This document shows, piece by piece, positions 22,492 through 33,486 of a DNA stretch of 64,000 bases. This DNA is from Diphasiastrum complanatum (Eukaryota > Streptophyta > Lycopodiopsida > Lycopodiales > Lycopodiaceae). The position numbers and the translations under genes are program-made. The notes under the pieces were generated by a model that was given only the letters and a program-made list of their open reading frames with translations, was not told where the DNA came from and searched no databases. The stretch is from contig CM055107.1 of the NCBI GenBank assembly GCA_029204225.1, positions 12,826,767 through 12,890,766 of the forward strand. Direction: 5' to 3'. Each line of letters opens with the position of its first letter. Position 1 is the first letter of the stretch.

Positions 22492-22765
22492 AGTTAGAAT
22501 TAAAGTTAGAATCATTGTGTTACTGTACTGTGGGTCCTATCAGTGGATAAAGATCAGTTGGCCTTGCCACGAGGTAAGTCGATGGGACACGCGTCCCGCC
22601 AACGGCAACCTGGGTCATGCATGGGTTGCCTGAGTGAACAACTATATGTACAGTGTAATTTCATTTTGAGAAATATAGTTGCTATGTGAGTTTGCTGAGG
22701 AAAGTGATTTTCTGTCTGTGTTACTGTGTAGCATGATCTGTGTTCCTATGCAAAGCAAATTCTAA
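22492..22765 (+). repeat. copia-A 3' LTR (copy 2)
   Basis: Follows the purine tract TTTAAGGGAGAG, starts AGTTAGAATT and ends AATTCTAA. The flank then reads ATTTCTATATG, so the terminal GT found in copies 3 and 4 is changed to AT or missing here. Confidence 0.88.
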
Positions 22766-25089
22766 ATTTCTATATGCATTTAATTAGAGTTGTCGCTCAA
22801 TATCTATATTAATTAAAACAATAGCGTGCCGCGGGTAGCTCACGCTGCCCGCTAACGCGTGGTGGGGCTGCTCGTGTAACACGTCCATTGACTGCATGTC
22901 ACGTCTGTCACGTCCATTTAGTGCATGCACCTCCTCTTTTTTCCTTTCGCCTCTTTCGCCTTTCACCTCGTCGTCTTGGTTGCTGTTTGTGCTGCCTCTT
23001 GTTTCTGCTGCCGCTGCTCCTGTATTTGATTCGAAGGTGGATCGTGAATCGATTAGCAATGTTGATGACATCTCAAAGTTGATCGTATGCACTTCGGAGT
23101 TCGGAGTTGTTTCTAGATACGTAACTCAAACTCTGATTCAATCGAATAAGTAGACAGATTACACTGGCACGGTGAGCCTCATCGAACAGGCTGGCAACCA
23201 GAAGTTATTTTCTTGGTTTTTCTTAACGAGGCTGAAGAACGTAAACTGGTTGTATATTCACGCCGTAAATTGGGTGTAGATAGTACTCAAGCATTTAGCT
23301 GACACTTAAAGATGTCTCATTGGTCGAGAGGTCTATGTCTATGGTTAGCAAATCGAACCATATGCTAAGCCGAGTATTTTCTTGGAAAATTTGTAAAAAG
23401 TGCCTATGTTAGCCTGAGCTCATGGCTGCGTGCAACGGAGTCATGCCCCAATTGTCTAGCAGTTTTAAAAAGACGAGGCAAGTGGTCCTTGCCTCCTGAA
23501 TGATACTCTGCAGATCCTTAAATTCTGTTTGTGAGGTCATTTTTGTCTATCTCTTATGTGAGCATCTCTTAGATGGTGCTAACAATTTAGGAGAACCAAT
23601 CTTGAGGACCTTCATAAGTTGAGCACTCTGTAAAGAAATACAAAGTGCGGTTTCAAAAGGATCCAGTCGTTGTGTGACTTATATAACGGAAGCTTCTCAG
23701 TTTTTGAGTTAGACAATACATCTCGACAGAAGTATTTGACAAGAATACCTCGAGTTTTCCTGCTATTTTATCTTGATGATTATGTGATTTTATGACAGAC
23801 TGAAACATTACAATCAAAATTGACGTATTTCATTGTTGCGTGCCAACTACATAAGCGCCTTCCACTTCAGCTCAAAAAATGTACAAACTATTTAAAGTCA
23901 TGTTTTTCTTTCGTCTCTTCCCCTAATCAACTAAGCTGTTTGCCACAAGCTATAACTTGATCTTTTCTTGTCTGTTATATCTAAGAGGGATTGACTTTAA
24001 TAGCTTCTGATTGAACGATCTTCAAAATCCGCTATGTATCCCCTTTTAACAGACTGGCTGAACGAGCACAAAGCAAGATTTGTATCACAGCTGTTAGCTC
24101 GTCTATATATTTTTACATACCAGTTTGCAAAGAAGGCGCTTCAACAACTTGAGGAAGTAAAAACAAAGCGTTCGACCGTGCGCTTTTTAGTCTAAAAATA
24201 AGAACGACATATACTTGTGCATATTGAAACCGTTAATGTTCACGGCCATCCTGAGAACTAAGCTAAGACAAAAATGACTCTCCTCTCTCAAAATGAGCTA
24301 GCATCGTTATCCATAATAATACAGTCGCAAGAAAACATAACACCAACCATTCATGCTCACGGCCATCCAAAGAACGAAGCTAAGAAGAAAATCTTTGTCC
24401 ACGTTTTTAGAAAAAATTAACATCAAGTATCAAATAATAACACGTTAGAACACATCAGAACAGCTAACATCAAGTTTCCATTCCAAGCTCGAAAGCTGCT
24501 GGTCAAGCGGAATACAGTCCTTTAAATCATGTGGTCGGTGCTTTGTACTACCTGTTACAGCCTATGTATTTTTGAAACTTGATGTTAGCTTTTTGAACTT
24601 CTGGTTTTGGTGGGAGCTCAAGCAGAACTCAGCTGGCCCACAATTTTGAGCAAGCGTGAGCACTTCAGGTAGCACAAAAATATAAGAGCTCTGATTCTTG
24701 TTGGTGATAGATAGCTCCATTCCATAACTTCATTACATCAGACTTCAATAATAAACGATATTCTTGCCAGTTCGCAGCTAAGAATTGTTGTTTTCTCAGT
24801 TGGCACGGGGAACTTTTTTATACTTTGGCTGTTGCCCTTGCCTGGTATATCAGACTCCTTAATATAACTTACAAAACTGTTCCAACGTACTGCAGAGCTG
24901 CATTTGTCGATTTTGATCTTGTTGTGGTGTCAAAAACGAGAAAAAGATTCTTTCCTTGGCATCTAGTAGCAATTTATTCCAACCTGAGGCAAAAATTCGT
25001 GGTGCTGTCAACGGATCAAACTTGGCCGCTATCATCTTTCTCCCTTTCCTCCCACGTCGTCGTTGGAGCAAGTGGATCAAACTTGGGCG
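22766..25089. other. intergenic spacer with no supported gene
   Basis: 22800-23160 is GC-richer and has overlapping frames on both strands (about 100 codons minus, 85 plus) without a known domain. 23160-24800 is AT-rich. Two things stand out: a direct repeat of CACGGCCATCC-AAGCTAAGA at 24241 and 24360, and a 17-bp inverted repeat at 24462-24478 and 24574-24590. Near 25014 GGATCAAACTTGG-CGCTATC appears and is repeated at 25073, right at the copy 3 insertion point. Confidence 0.5.
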
Positions 25090-25094
25090 CTATC

Positions 25095-25368
25095 AGTTAG
25101 AATTAAAGTTAGAATCACTGTGTTACTGTACTGTGGGTCCTATTAGTGATAAGGATCAGTTGGCCTCGCCACGAGGCAAGTCGACGAGACACGCGTCCTG
25201 CCAATGGCAACCTGGGTCATGCATGTGTTGCTTGCGTGAACGACTATATGTATAGCGTAATTTTATTTTGAGAAATACAGTTGCTATGTGAGCTTGCTGA
25301 GGAGAGTGTTTTCTGTCTGTATTATTGTGTGGCATGATCTGTGTTCCTATGCAAAGCAAATTCTAAGT
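25095..25368 (+). repeat. copia-A 5' LTR (copy 3)
   Basis: Begins AGTTAGAATT and ends AATTCTAAGT directly before the primer site, so the termini form an imperfect inverted repeat (AGTTAGAATT against ACTTAGAATT) with AG...GT ends. It is the most diverged LTR of the family in the window. Confidence 0.92.
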
Positions 25369-25380
25369 TGGTATCAGAGC
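25369..25380 (+). other. copia-A primer binding site (initiator tRNA-Met)
   Basis: TGGTATCAGAGC starts immediately after the LTR with no spacer. It is the intact form; copy 1 has TCGTATCAGAGC and copy 4 has the same intact site on the minus strand at 37953-37964. Confidence 0.9.
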
Positions 25381-26678
25381 CGTATAGGGAGTGTACACAG
25401 TACAGTGTCGCCGTTGAAGAGAGCTTTGGGAGAACTGTCTTCTGAGAGTTCGGGATTTACGGCGGGTTGAAGACGGAAAGAGAAGCACTGGTGCACGGTT
25501 TCTAATTTATAGAGGCTTGCTAAGCTCAGCAGAGGGATTATTAGCCTGTGCATAGCATCAGACAGGAAAAAATTTGGTGAAAATTTGACAATTTTGAAGC
25601 CAGCTGAAAATTGAAATCGGGCTCGGGGTTACGATTTTTATACATAACTGGTGATTTCTTCAATGTTTGCGCACCGTTTTGGATGTCGTAAGGACAGGAA
25701 GGAAGCTAATCACATTGTCAACCAGCCATGGAGAGATTCTGAGGTTTATGTCAGAGATTTGTCTTCAGACAGTTAACTTAGCAGATTTGCAATAAAAAGG
25801 TGAAAAAAAGCCACTTTGTCAAGTTGAGCTAAAATCACCGTTTCTCCACGGAATTTCCTGACTGAACACTCTACAGTCTTGGATTCAGTAGGGCGACCCT
25901 GTTCCAAGCCTCAGATTGTGCTCAAAACGATCCACAGGAGAGGTTGATCTGACATTTTTCAGAGAATGGCGCGGCCGTAGGCAGGGAGGTCGCGGACTGT
26001 TCGCGCGCCCAACGCAATAGTCAGCATAGTGTCTTGAAGATCATAGCAACTGTAGGAGCATGGTTCAATGCCCAGATGCAGTTTGAACCTTTGGATGAGG
26101 TGTTAAATGAATCGACGGTCCAGAACCTGTGATGGGAAAGAAATTTGGAGCACAAGATTTGGTTCAGCCATTAGATGAGCGTTGAACAGGGCCCTAAAGA
26201 AGTGAAGTGCATTTTGGCCTTCAACTTCATTGAAAATTTTCATACTGAAAGTTGAGTTGGGTCCCTTCACAAGTGAAGAGTGAAGTTTCTTCAAAGTGAA
26301 GAAACAGTTCAAAAACTAAAAAAATCCCTATTTTTGGGTCCTTTGCCCGTTTTGACCCAAACAAAAGGCTATAACCTCCAAACAAAGAGCACCCGGACTG
26401 TACCTGCAAGTACGGTACAACAAAACAGAGTGATTGCAGCGAAGAAAGTGTTCGGAGTATGCCAAAAGTGATTTCACCATTCCACTGGGCACGTTGTTAG
26501 GAGTTGACGACTGAGTGCATTTCGGAAGGCGACACCGTTTTGGCTTTCAAATTGGTGGAAAAGCAGCGAGTGGCCTGGTAAGGAAAAAAGTGCAAGTCCT
26601 TGTTTTCAACTTTTGACATTACTGTTGGACTCGGCATACTGTTCTTAGCCTAAGACAGAAGTTTCAAGTAGTTTTGCA

Positions 26679-27578
26679 ATGGCAAACATGGGAGAGTCCA
26701 TTTTGAGTGAAAGTAGCAAATTGGATGGGATTTTCAACTATGCAGTGTGGAAATTCAAAATGAAAAACATCCTGATGGAGAAAGACGTGTGGGAAGTCAT
26801 CACAGGTGATGAGAGAAGGCCGCCAAATGAAGCAGACATCAAAGTGTTCGACAAAAAGATGAAAAAAGCTTTGACCTTCATTAACTTGTCAGTGAAAGAT
26901 CACATCATTACCTACATTTGTGATGCTATTACACCCAGACAGCCATGGGATGTGCTAAAGGAGCAGTTCGAGACGTCAAATCCGTCAAGAATCATGTTTC
27001 TAAAGTCCAAGTTGAATAGTGCCCGCATGGAACAAGGAGAGCACATTCAGACGTACATGACCAGAATCAAGACAATGAGAGATGAACTGCATTCTATTGG
27101 CGAGCGCATACGTGATGTGGAGCTAGTGCACAATGCATTGTGCGGCATTGCAGAATCCTATCAGATATTCGTAAGTGGAATAGCATCAAAAGAAAGATTG
27201 CCAACCTTTGACGAGCTCACAGGAATCTTGATGCAGGAAGAGCAACGACGAGAAATGGTGAAAGCTAGACGTCAAAATACTGACGATCAGGCATTTGCGA
27301 CACACCAAAAACAAGGCAAGGGCAAGGGCAAGAAGAAGTCTAAGCAGCAATTTGCCAAGTCTCAGGAGGGTGAGGGATCTTCCAGCAAAACTAAGAAGAA
27401 AGACAAGTGCTTCCATTGTGGTAAAAAGGGCCATTGGAGGAGTGAATGTCGCAAATTCCTGGCGGAACAAGTCATGGGAAAACCAAAACAAGCAGGTAAC
27501 CTTGTCGATGAGGGTGAGATTGAAGACTCTAGGATCTTCATATCTGCATTGTCATCTAATCAAGATGATCAAGCATGA
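26679..27578 (+). pseudogene. copia-A gag (copy 3), nearly intact, ends at premature TGA
   Basis: About 299 residues from MANMGESILS. The frame covers the gag core (AVWKFKMKNILMEKDVWEV, KALTFINLSVKDHI) and an intact zinc knuckle CFHCGKKGHWRSEC at about residues 247-260, preceded by a lysine-rich linker. It runs into the protease region and stops at TGA (27576-27578), where the other copies have TGG encoding the tryptophan before YIDSGAT. This is the best-preserved gag in the window and could still encode a capsid-like protein if transcribed. Confidence 0.9.
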
Positions 27579-28588
27579 TATATTGACTCAGGAGCCACAA
27601 GACACATGACAAATAACAAGAATTGGTTCAGTAGTTTGAAGGTGTTGGATAATGGAACATTTGTTTCACAAGCAAATGGTGAGGTGTGCATGATCAAGGG
27701 GATAGGCACAGTTTCAAATCAACTACCTGATGGTAGAAGTAGGATGATCAGGGAGGTACTTTACATACCAAGTTTGAAGAAAAATCTACTTTCTGTTGGA
27801 GTCATTACTGATCAAAAGTTGAAAGTAGAATTCACCCATGATCGTTGCTTTGTGAAGGATGCGAACCAAAAGTTCAAAGTTATTGCGGATGGAGTAAGAG
27901 AGCCCAATACAAAATTGAATGCTACAATCAAGGGGCAACATGGACTTGTATCGTCCATTCCTTTGCAAACTGAGTTGTGGCACAAGAGGCTTGGTCACTT
28001 GAACTTGGGAAGCCTCAGTTTGATGAGAAAATTGGAGATGGTAACAGGATTGCCTACCATAGAAGATCACTTGAAATCGATGTGCAAATCTTGTGTATAT
28101 GGGAAGCAACATCGAGAGAAGTTCAATAAAGGGGGTGTTGCAAGAGCAAAGAACATCCTGGATTGAATCCACACAGATTTATGCGGGCCTATGAGGACCA
28201 TGTCCTTAGGTAAAGCCTTCTATTTCATGAACTTTATTGATGATATGTCGCGTAAAACGTGGATCTACTTCTTGAAGAAAAAATCAGATGCATTTGATAA
28301 CTTCAAGAGCTTCAAAGCATTGGTCAAAAATCAAACAGATAGGAAGATCAAAGTCCTAAGATCAGATAGTGGAGGTGAGTATAAGTCTAATGACTTCAAT
28401 GATCTTTGTGATCAATGTGGGATTAAAAGACAATTTACGCAAGCTCATACTCCTGCTCTCAATGGTGTAGCTGAGCGCAAGAATCGTACAATTGTGGAAA
28501 GTGTCAGATATATGTTAGCTGAGATGAAACTACCAAAAGATTTATGGTCAGAAGCATGTAGCACGGCAGTCTATCTTCAAAATAGAAG
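27579..28588 (+). pseudogene. copia-A protease and integrase (copy 3), interrupted
   Basis: YIDSGATRHMT (protease active site) is followed by the linker MIKGIGTVSNQLPDGRSRM and the integrase finger (LWHKRLGHLN ... CKSCVYGK). A TGA at 28164 replaces the TTA leucine codon of copies 1 and 4 and is shared with copy 2. The catalytic core retains HTDLCGP, RSDSGGEY and NGVAERKN, so the triad residues are present. The gene is cut at about 28588 in YLQNRR, where the sequence jumps to the RT N-terminus. Confidence 0.9.
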
Positions 28589-30081
28589 GATGATGACATT
28601 TGGGTCAAGGCCATGGGAGAGGAGATGGAGTCAATTGCTAAGCATAGCACATGGGACTTAGTAGAACCACCAATTGGCAAGAAACCCATTGGTTGCAAAT
28701 GGGTATACAGGACTAAGTACCATGCAAATGGAAGTATAGCAAAGCACAAAGCAAGATTGGTGATCAAAGGGTACGCACAAAATAAAGGCATCAACTATGA
28801 GGAGACCTTTGCGCCGGTTTGTAAGTGGAATACTCTACGTCTACTTATTGCTCTAGCTTCACATTTTGGTTGGCCTTTGCATTAGATGGATGTGAAATCT
28901 GCTTTTTTAAATCGTGAGTTAGAAGAAGAAGTGTTCATGGATCAACCTGAAGGCTTTGTAAGAAAAGGACAAAAAAATAAAGTAAGTCGCTTGAAGAAAG
29001 TGCTTTATGGTCTTAAACAAGCACCACATGCGTGGTATAATAGGATTGATGCCTACTTTCGTTAAAAGGGGATGGTGAGAACACATTCTAATCCTTATGC
29101 TTTGATGGTATGGTTGCTTTGATTGCTCTTAATGTTGATGACTTGATTATTACGGGAAATAATCAAGAGATGATAGACATGATCAAGAAAGACCTCATGG
29201 AACAATTTGAGATGACAGATCTCAACCTGATGCATTACAGCCTTGGAGTAGAAGTGTGGCAAAAAGGACATGAAGTGGGTTTAACATAGGTGAAGTATGT
29301 CAAAGAGTTGCTGCACAGGTTTAGGTTGCAGGATTGCAAATCACTAAACACCCCTATTGAACCAGGTAAAAAGCTTTCTAAGCTTGATGAGTCACAATCA
29401 TTTGATGCTACGCTATATAGACAGTTAATAGGGACCTTGATTTACCTTACCACGACTAGACCAGATATATGCTATGATGTTGGCATTGTAAGTCAGTTTA
29501 TGGCAACACCTACGGAAACGCATTGGAAAGCAGCTAAACACATTTTGCGTTATGTGAAAGGCACTTCAGAGTATGGCTTGATTTACAGGAAGCATGATGG
29601 TTTACCTGAGTTGTGTGGCTATGTGGATGCGGACTGGGGAGACGACTATGATGATCGTAGATCCACCACAGGATATATATTCCAGTTTTGTGGTAGTTGC
29701 TTTTCCTGGTCTAGTAAGAAGCAAAGTACAATTGTTCTTTTCACCACAGAAGCAGAGTATAAGGCTATGTGTAGTGCTGCACAGGAAGCTATATGGTTGA
29801 GACAAATCTTGGAAGAAATTGGCATGAAGCAGAAAAATCCCATGACTTTACATAGCGACAGTCAGAGTGGCATTCAGCTAGCAAAGAACCCAGTGTTCCA
29901 TGCGAGAACTAAACACATTGAGATTCAGTATCACTTCATACGTGAGAGGCTGCTGAGTCGTGAAATTCATGTTGTTCATTGTAGCACAGAAGAACAACTA
30001 GCTGATAATTTCACTAAGCCACTTACTGGAGAAAAGTTTGATAAATTTAGATCAAAGCTTTCTGTACTTAAAGTTTGTTGA
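28589..30081 (+). pseudogene. copia-A RT and RNase H (copy 3), several stops
   Basis: RT pieces include KPIGCKWVYRTKYHANGSI and NYEETFAPVCKWNTLRLL. A TAG at 28883 interrupts LH-MDVK, and the 13-base deletion precedes the DD motif, whose Y is changed (LNVDDLIIT, 29128). A second TAG lies at about 29287. From 29290 a 263-codon frame is open through the RNase H domain (YVDADWGDDYDDRRSTTGY, TEAEYKAMCSAAQEA, HSDSQSG) to VLKVC. Both TAG stops are shared with copy 4. Confidence 0.9.
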
Positions 30082-30134
30082 CTTTAAAGCTATGTATATG
30101 ACTGTATAAAAAGTGACTCTACTTTAAGGGAGAG

Positions 30135-30409
30135 AGTTAGAATTAAAGTTAGAATCATTGTGTTACTGTACTGTGGGTCCTATCAGTGGATAAGGATCAG
30201 TTGGCCTCGCCACGAGGCAAGTCGACGGGACACGCGTCCCACCAACGGCAACCTGGGTCATGCATGGGTTGCCTGAGTGAACAACTATATGTACAGTGTA
30301 ATTTCATTTTGAGAAATATAGTTGCTATGTGAGCTTGCAGAGAAGAGTGTTTTCTGTCTGTGTTACTATGTGGCATGATCTGTGTTCCTGTGCAAAGCAA
30401 ATTCTAAGT
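30135..30409 (+). repeat. copia-A 3' LTR (copy 3)
   Basis: Begins AGTTAGAATT after AAGGGAGAG and ends AATTCTAAGT before CTATC. It shares several private variants with the copy 4 3' LTR (CCCACCAAC, GAGAAGAGTG, CTATGTGGC), which fits a common origin of these two ends by duplication. Confidence 0.92.
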
Positions 30410-32199
30410 CTATCATCTTCCTCCCTTTCTACAGTAAGCTTTTATTCTACTACCCATTTCTTTGCGATTATTGCATTAGTGAGGGCTCCCTTATTATTTA
30501 GCACACTGGTCTCTATCGCTCATGTGCACACATAATTGAGTACATTCAAATTTGAACTTTTTTTAATTAATATAGATGATGAGATATTGAAAGCAGGTTG
30601 GATACAAGCCAAAAATGATTAGAGCTTTGATTAACATGAAAAAGCACTCTGACATTCTCGGAAAAGTCATTGGCTTTGGCATCCTAGGTCAATCTGGCAC
30701 ATGACAAAGCTATAGTTAACTCCAATTCTTTTTTAGATATTGTCTGCCCAAAATCGAAAAACAAGCCAAAAATGACTAGAGCTTTGATTAACATGAAAAA
30801 ACCACTCTAACATTCTCAAAAAAGTCATTGGCTTTGGCATCTAGGCTTAATCTGGCACATGACAAAGCTATAGTTAACTCCAATTCTTTTTTAGATATTG
30901 CCTGTCCAAAATCGAAAAACAAGCCAAAAATTACTAGAGCTTTGATTAACATGAAAAAACACTCTAACATTCTTGAAAAAGTCATTGGCTTCGGCATCTA
31001 GGCTAAATCTGCCACATGACAAAGCTATAATTAACTCCAAATCTTTTTTAGATATTGCCTGCCCAAAATCGAAAACAAACCAAAAAATGATTAGAGCTCT
31101 GCCATAGCCATTGCAAGATCAAATCACATAATTATGCTTGTAGGCTTTGGATAAGGTAGGCACAAGCTTGAGATAGAAAAAGGAAGATACTCATTTGCTT
31201 GAGATCGAAACTTACATAAAACAACTAATAAGGCTCCAAAAAAAAATTGATGGGTTCGAGAAAACTAGCTCCAAATTCAAATCTTCCACAACTACAACTG
31301 CTATAATGATTGTGATTTTAATATACCCTCCCATTCCGGTTAATGGCATTTATAACTTCGGTTCTTAGGTATTCAAAATTTTTCTATGTTGATTTAACTG
31401 TCGATATATAAAACTTCCAGAAAACTTTAATTTTGATGTCTTTAGGGCTATTTATCAGGTTTCCATAGTTGTGCAGATTATGAGGTACAAGTACAAATAC
31501 CTTAAACATTGTAAAATTACTGATGCTACGCCCAACAGCTGGGGAAGTTAGAAAGTCACATGATATCAAGTCGTGTCAGAAATGTAGTCTGAAATTTTCA
31601 AGCTTCTTATAGGTCTAATATGTCCCTATGCTTGAAACATTATACTCATATTAACGTATCTCTTGTCTTGATATTTACATGAAACAAATAGTGAACAATG
31701 TTACACCAATGAAGGTGGAATTGTTTGTTTGAAAAGCCTCATAGTTCGGGATTAGACAAAAAAGAAATATACATGATGTTAGAATGAAAACCCCCCCCGA
31801 ACTGATTTACAGGTTCTAGTGCATTTTCACATCATGCACTAAGGTTGCAGGCATACTTCCAATGGTATTGGGTGGTAAGATTGGGTGTGTTAGAATGATG
31901 AATGACTACAATTGTGGTTTATTGGCTGGTATAAAAAATAGACTACACATAGATGTTCAATTGGGTATTTGGTTTGATGTGTTGCAATGTCCTACAATAC
32001 ATGAAAATGTCGGAAACAAGTGACATTGTGATTTGAATGTACTCAATTATGTGTGCACATGAGCGATAGAGACCAGTGTGCTAAATAATAAGGGAGCCCT
32101 CACTAATGCAATAATCGCCCAACAGTTTCCACCGACGGGAATAGAAAAGAAATGGGTAGTAGAATAAAAGCTTACTGCAGAAAGGGATAAAGATGATAG
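30410..32199. repeat. spacer between copies 3 and 4: inverted flanks around a shortened segment X
   Basis: 30410-30558 is repeated as its reverse complement at about 32034-32199. The right arm carries about 27 extra bases near 32107-32135. Between the arms lies 30611-32033, a copy of segment X with the 157-bp minisatellite (30668-31100) and with its middle removed at 31850. No gene is supported; the frames here are short. Confidence 0.85.
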
Positions 32200-32474
32200 A
32201 CTTAGAATTTGCTTTGCACAGGAACACAAATCATGCCACATAGTAACACAGACAGAAAACACTCTTCTCAGCAAGCTCACATAGCAACAATATTTCTCAA
32301 AATGAAATTACACTGTACATATAGTTGTTCACTCAGGCAACCCATGCATGACCCAGGTTGCTGTTGGTGGGACGCGTGTCCCGTCGACTTGCCTCGTGGC
32401 GAGGCCAACTGATCCTTATCCATTGATAGGACCCACAGTACAGTAACACAATGATTCTAACTTTAGATCTAACT
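32200..32474 (-). repeat. copia-A 3' LTR (copy 4)
   Basis: On the minus strand it starts AGTTAGATCTAAAG, with two changes in the otherwise constant terminus, and ends AATTCTAAGT at 32200. The purine tract lies just right of it (CTCTCCCTTAAAG on plus). Confidence 0.9.
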
Positions 32475-32527
32475 CTCTCCCTTAAAGTAGAGTCACTTTT
32501 TATACATTCATATACATAGCTTTAAAG

Positions 32528-33319
32528 TCAACAAACTTTAAGTACAAAAAGTTTTGATCTAAACCTATCAAACTTTTCTCCAGTAAGTGGCTTAGTGAAA
32601 ATATCAGCTAGTTGTTCTTCTGTGCTACAATTAACAACATGAATTTCATGACTCAGCAGCCTCTCACGTATGAAGTGATATTGAATCTCAATGTGTTTAG
32701 TTCTCGCATGGAACACTAGATTCTTTGCTAGCTGAATGCCACTCTGACTGTTGCTATGTAAAGTCGTGGGATTTTTCTGCTTTATGCCAATTTGTTCCAA
32801 GATTTGTCTCAACCATATAGCTTCTTGTGCAGCACTACACATTGCCTTATACTCTGCTTCTGTACTGGAAAGAGAAATTGTACTTTGCTTCTTACTAGAC
32901 CAGGAAAAGCAATTACCACAAAACTGGAATATATATCCTGTGGTGGATCTACGATCATCATAGTGGCCTCCCCAGTCCGCATCCACATAGCCACACAACT
33001 CAGGTAAACCATCATGCTTCCTGTAAATCAAGCCATACTCTGAAGTGCCTTTCACATAACGCAAAATGTGTTTAGCTGCTTTCCAATGCGTTTCCGTAGG
33101 TGTTGCCATAAACTGACTTACAATGCCAACATCATAGCATATATCTGGTCTAGTCGTGGTAAGGTAAATCAAGGTCCCTATTAACTGTCTATATAGCGTA
33201 GCATCAAATGATTGTGACTCATCAAGCTTAGAAAGCTTTTTACCTGGTTCAATAGGGGTGTTTAGTGATTTGCAATCCTGCAACCTAAACCTGTGCAGCA
33301 ACTCTTTGACATACTTCAC
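32528..33319 (-). pseudogene. copia-A RNase H region (copy 4), 263 open codons
   Basis: This frame matches the 29290-30081 frame of copy 3 in length and most residues, including KSLNTPIEP, LIGTLIYL and ICYDVGIVSQFMATP. It carries the RNase H acidic residues in YVDADWGGHYDDRRS and HSNSQSG; the last has N in place of the D of HSDSQSG. It is cut off from the rest of RT by the TAG shared with copy 3 and by the 13-base deletion near 33510. Confidence 0.9.
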
Positions 33320-33486
33320 CTATGTTAAACCCACTTCATGTCCTTTTTGCCACACTTCTACTCCAAGGCAGTAATGCATCAGGCTGAGATCTGTCATCTC
33401 AAATTGTTTCATGAGGTCTTTCTTGATCATGTCTATCATCTCTTGATTATTTCCCGTAATAATCAAGTCATCAACATAAAGAGCAA

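Larger units (their letters stand above)
19409..22765 (+). mobile_element. copia-A copy 2, 5'-truncated, with 3' LTR
   Basis: Starts within the protease-integrase linker (TGAAGAAAAATCTAC) and runs to a complete-looking 3' LTR (22492-22765). The left edge abuts the unidentified basic-motif remnant. Together with copy 1, the overlap of integrase and RT in both pieces means they are two separate elements, not one element split by an insertion. Confidence 0.9.
25095..30409 (+). mobile_element. copia-A copy 3, both LTRs, 5-bp target duplication, internal deletion
   Basis: This is the reference copy for the family boundaries. CTATC flanks it at 25090-25094 and 30410-30414, the 5-bp duplication expected of copia integration. 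The LTRs are 25095-25368 and 30135-30409. The primer site TGGTATCAGAGC is at 25369-25380, and the purine tract TTTAAGGGAGAG ends at 30134. About 1.3 kb of untranslated leader precedes gag. Several hundred bases are missing near 28588, from the integrase C-terminus into the start of RT. The two LTRs differ at a little over twenty positions by eye, mostly transitions, so the insertion is old. Confidence 0.93.
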
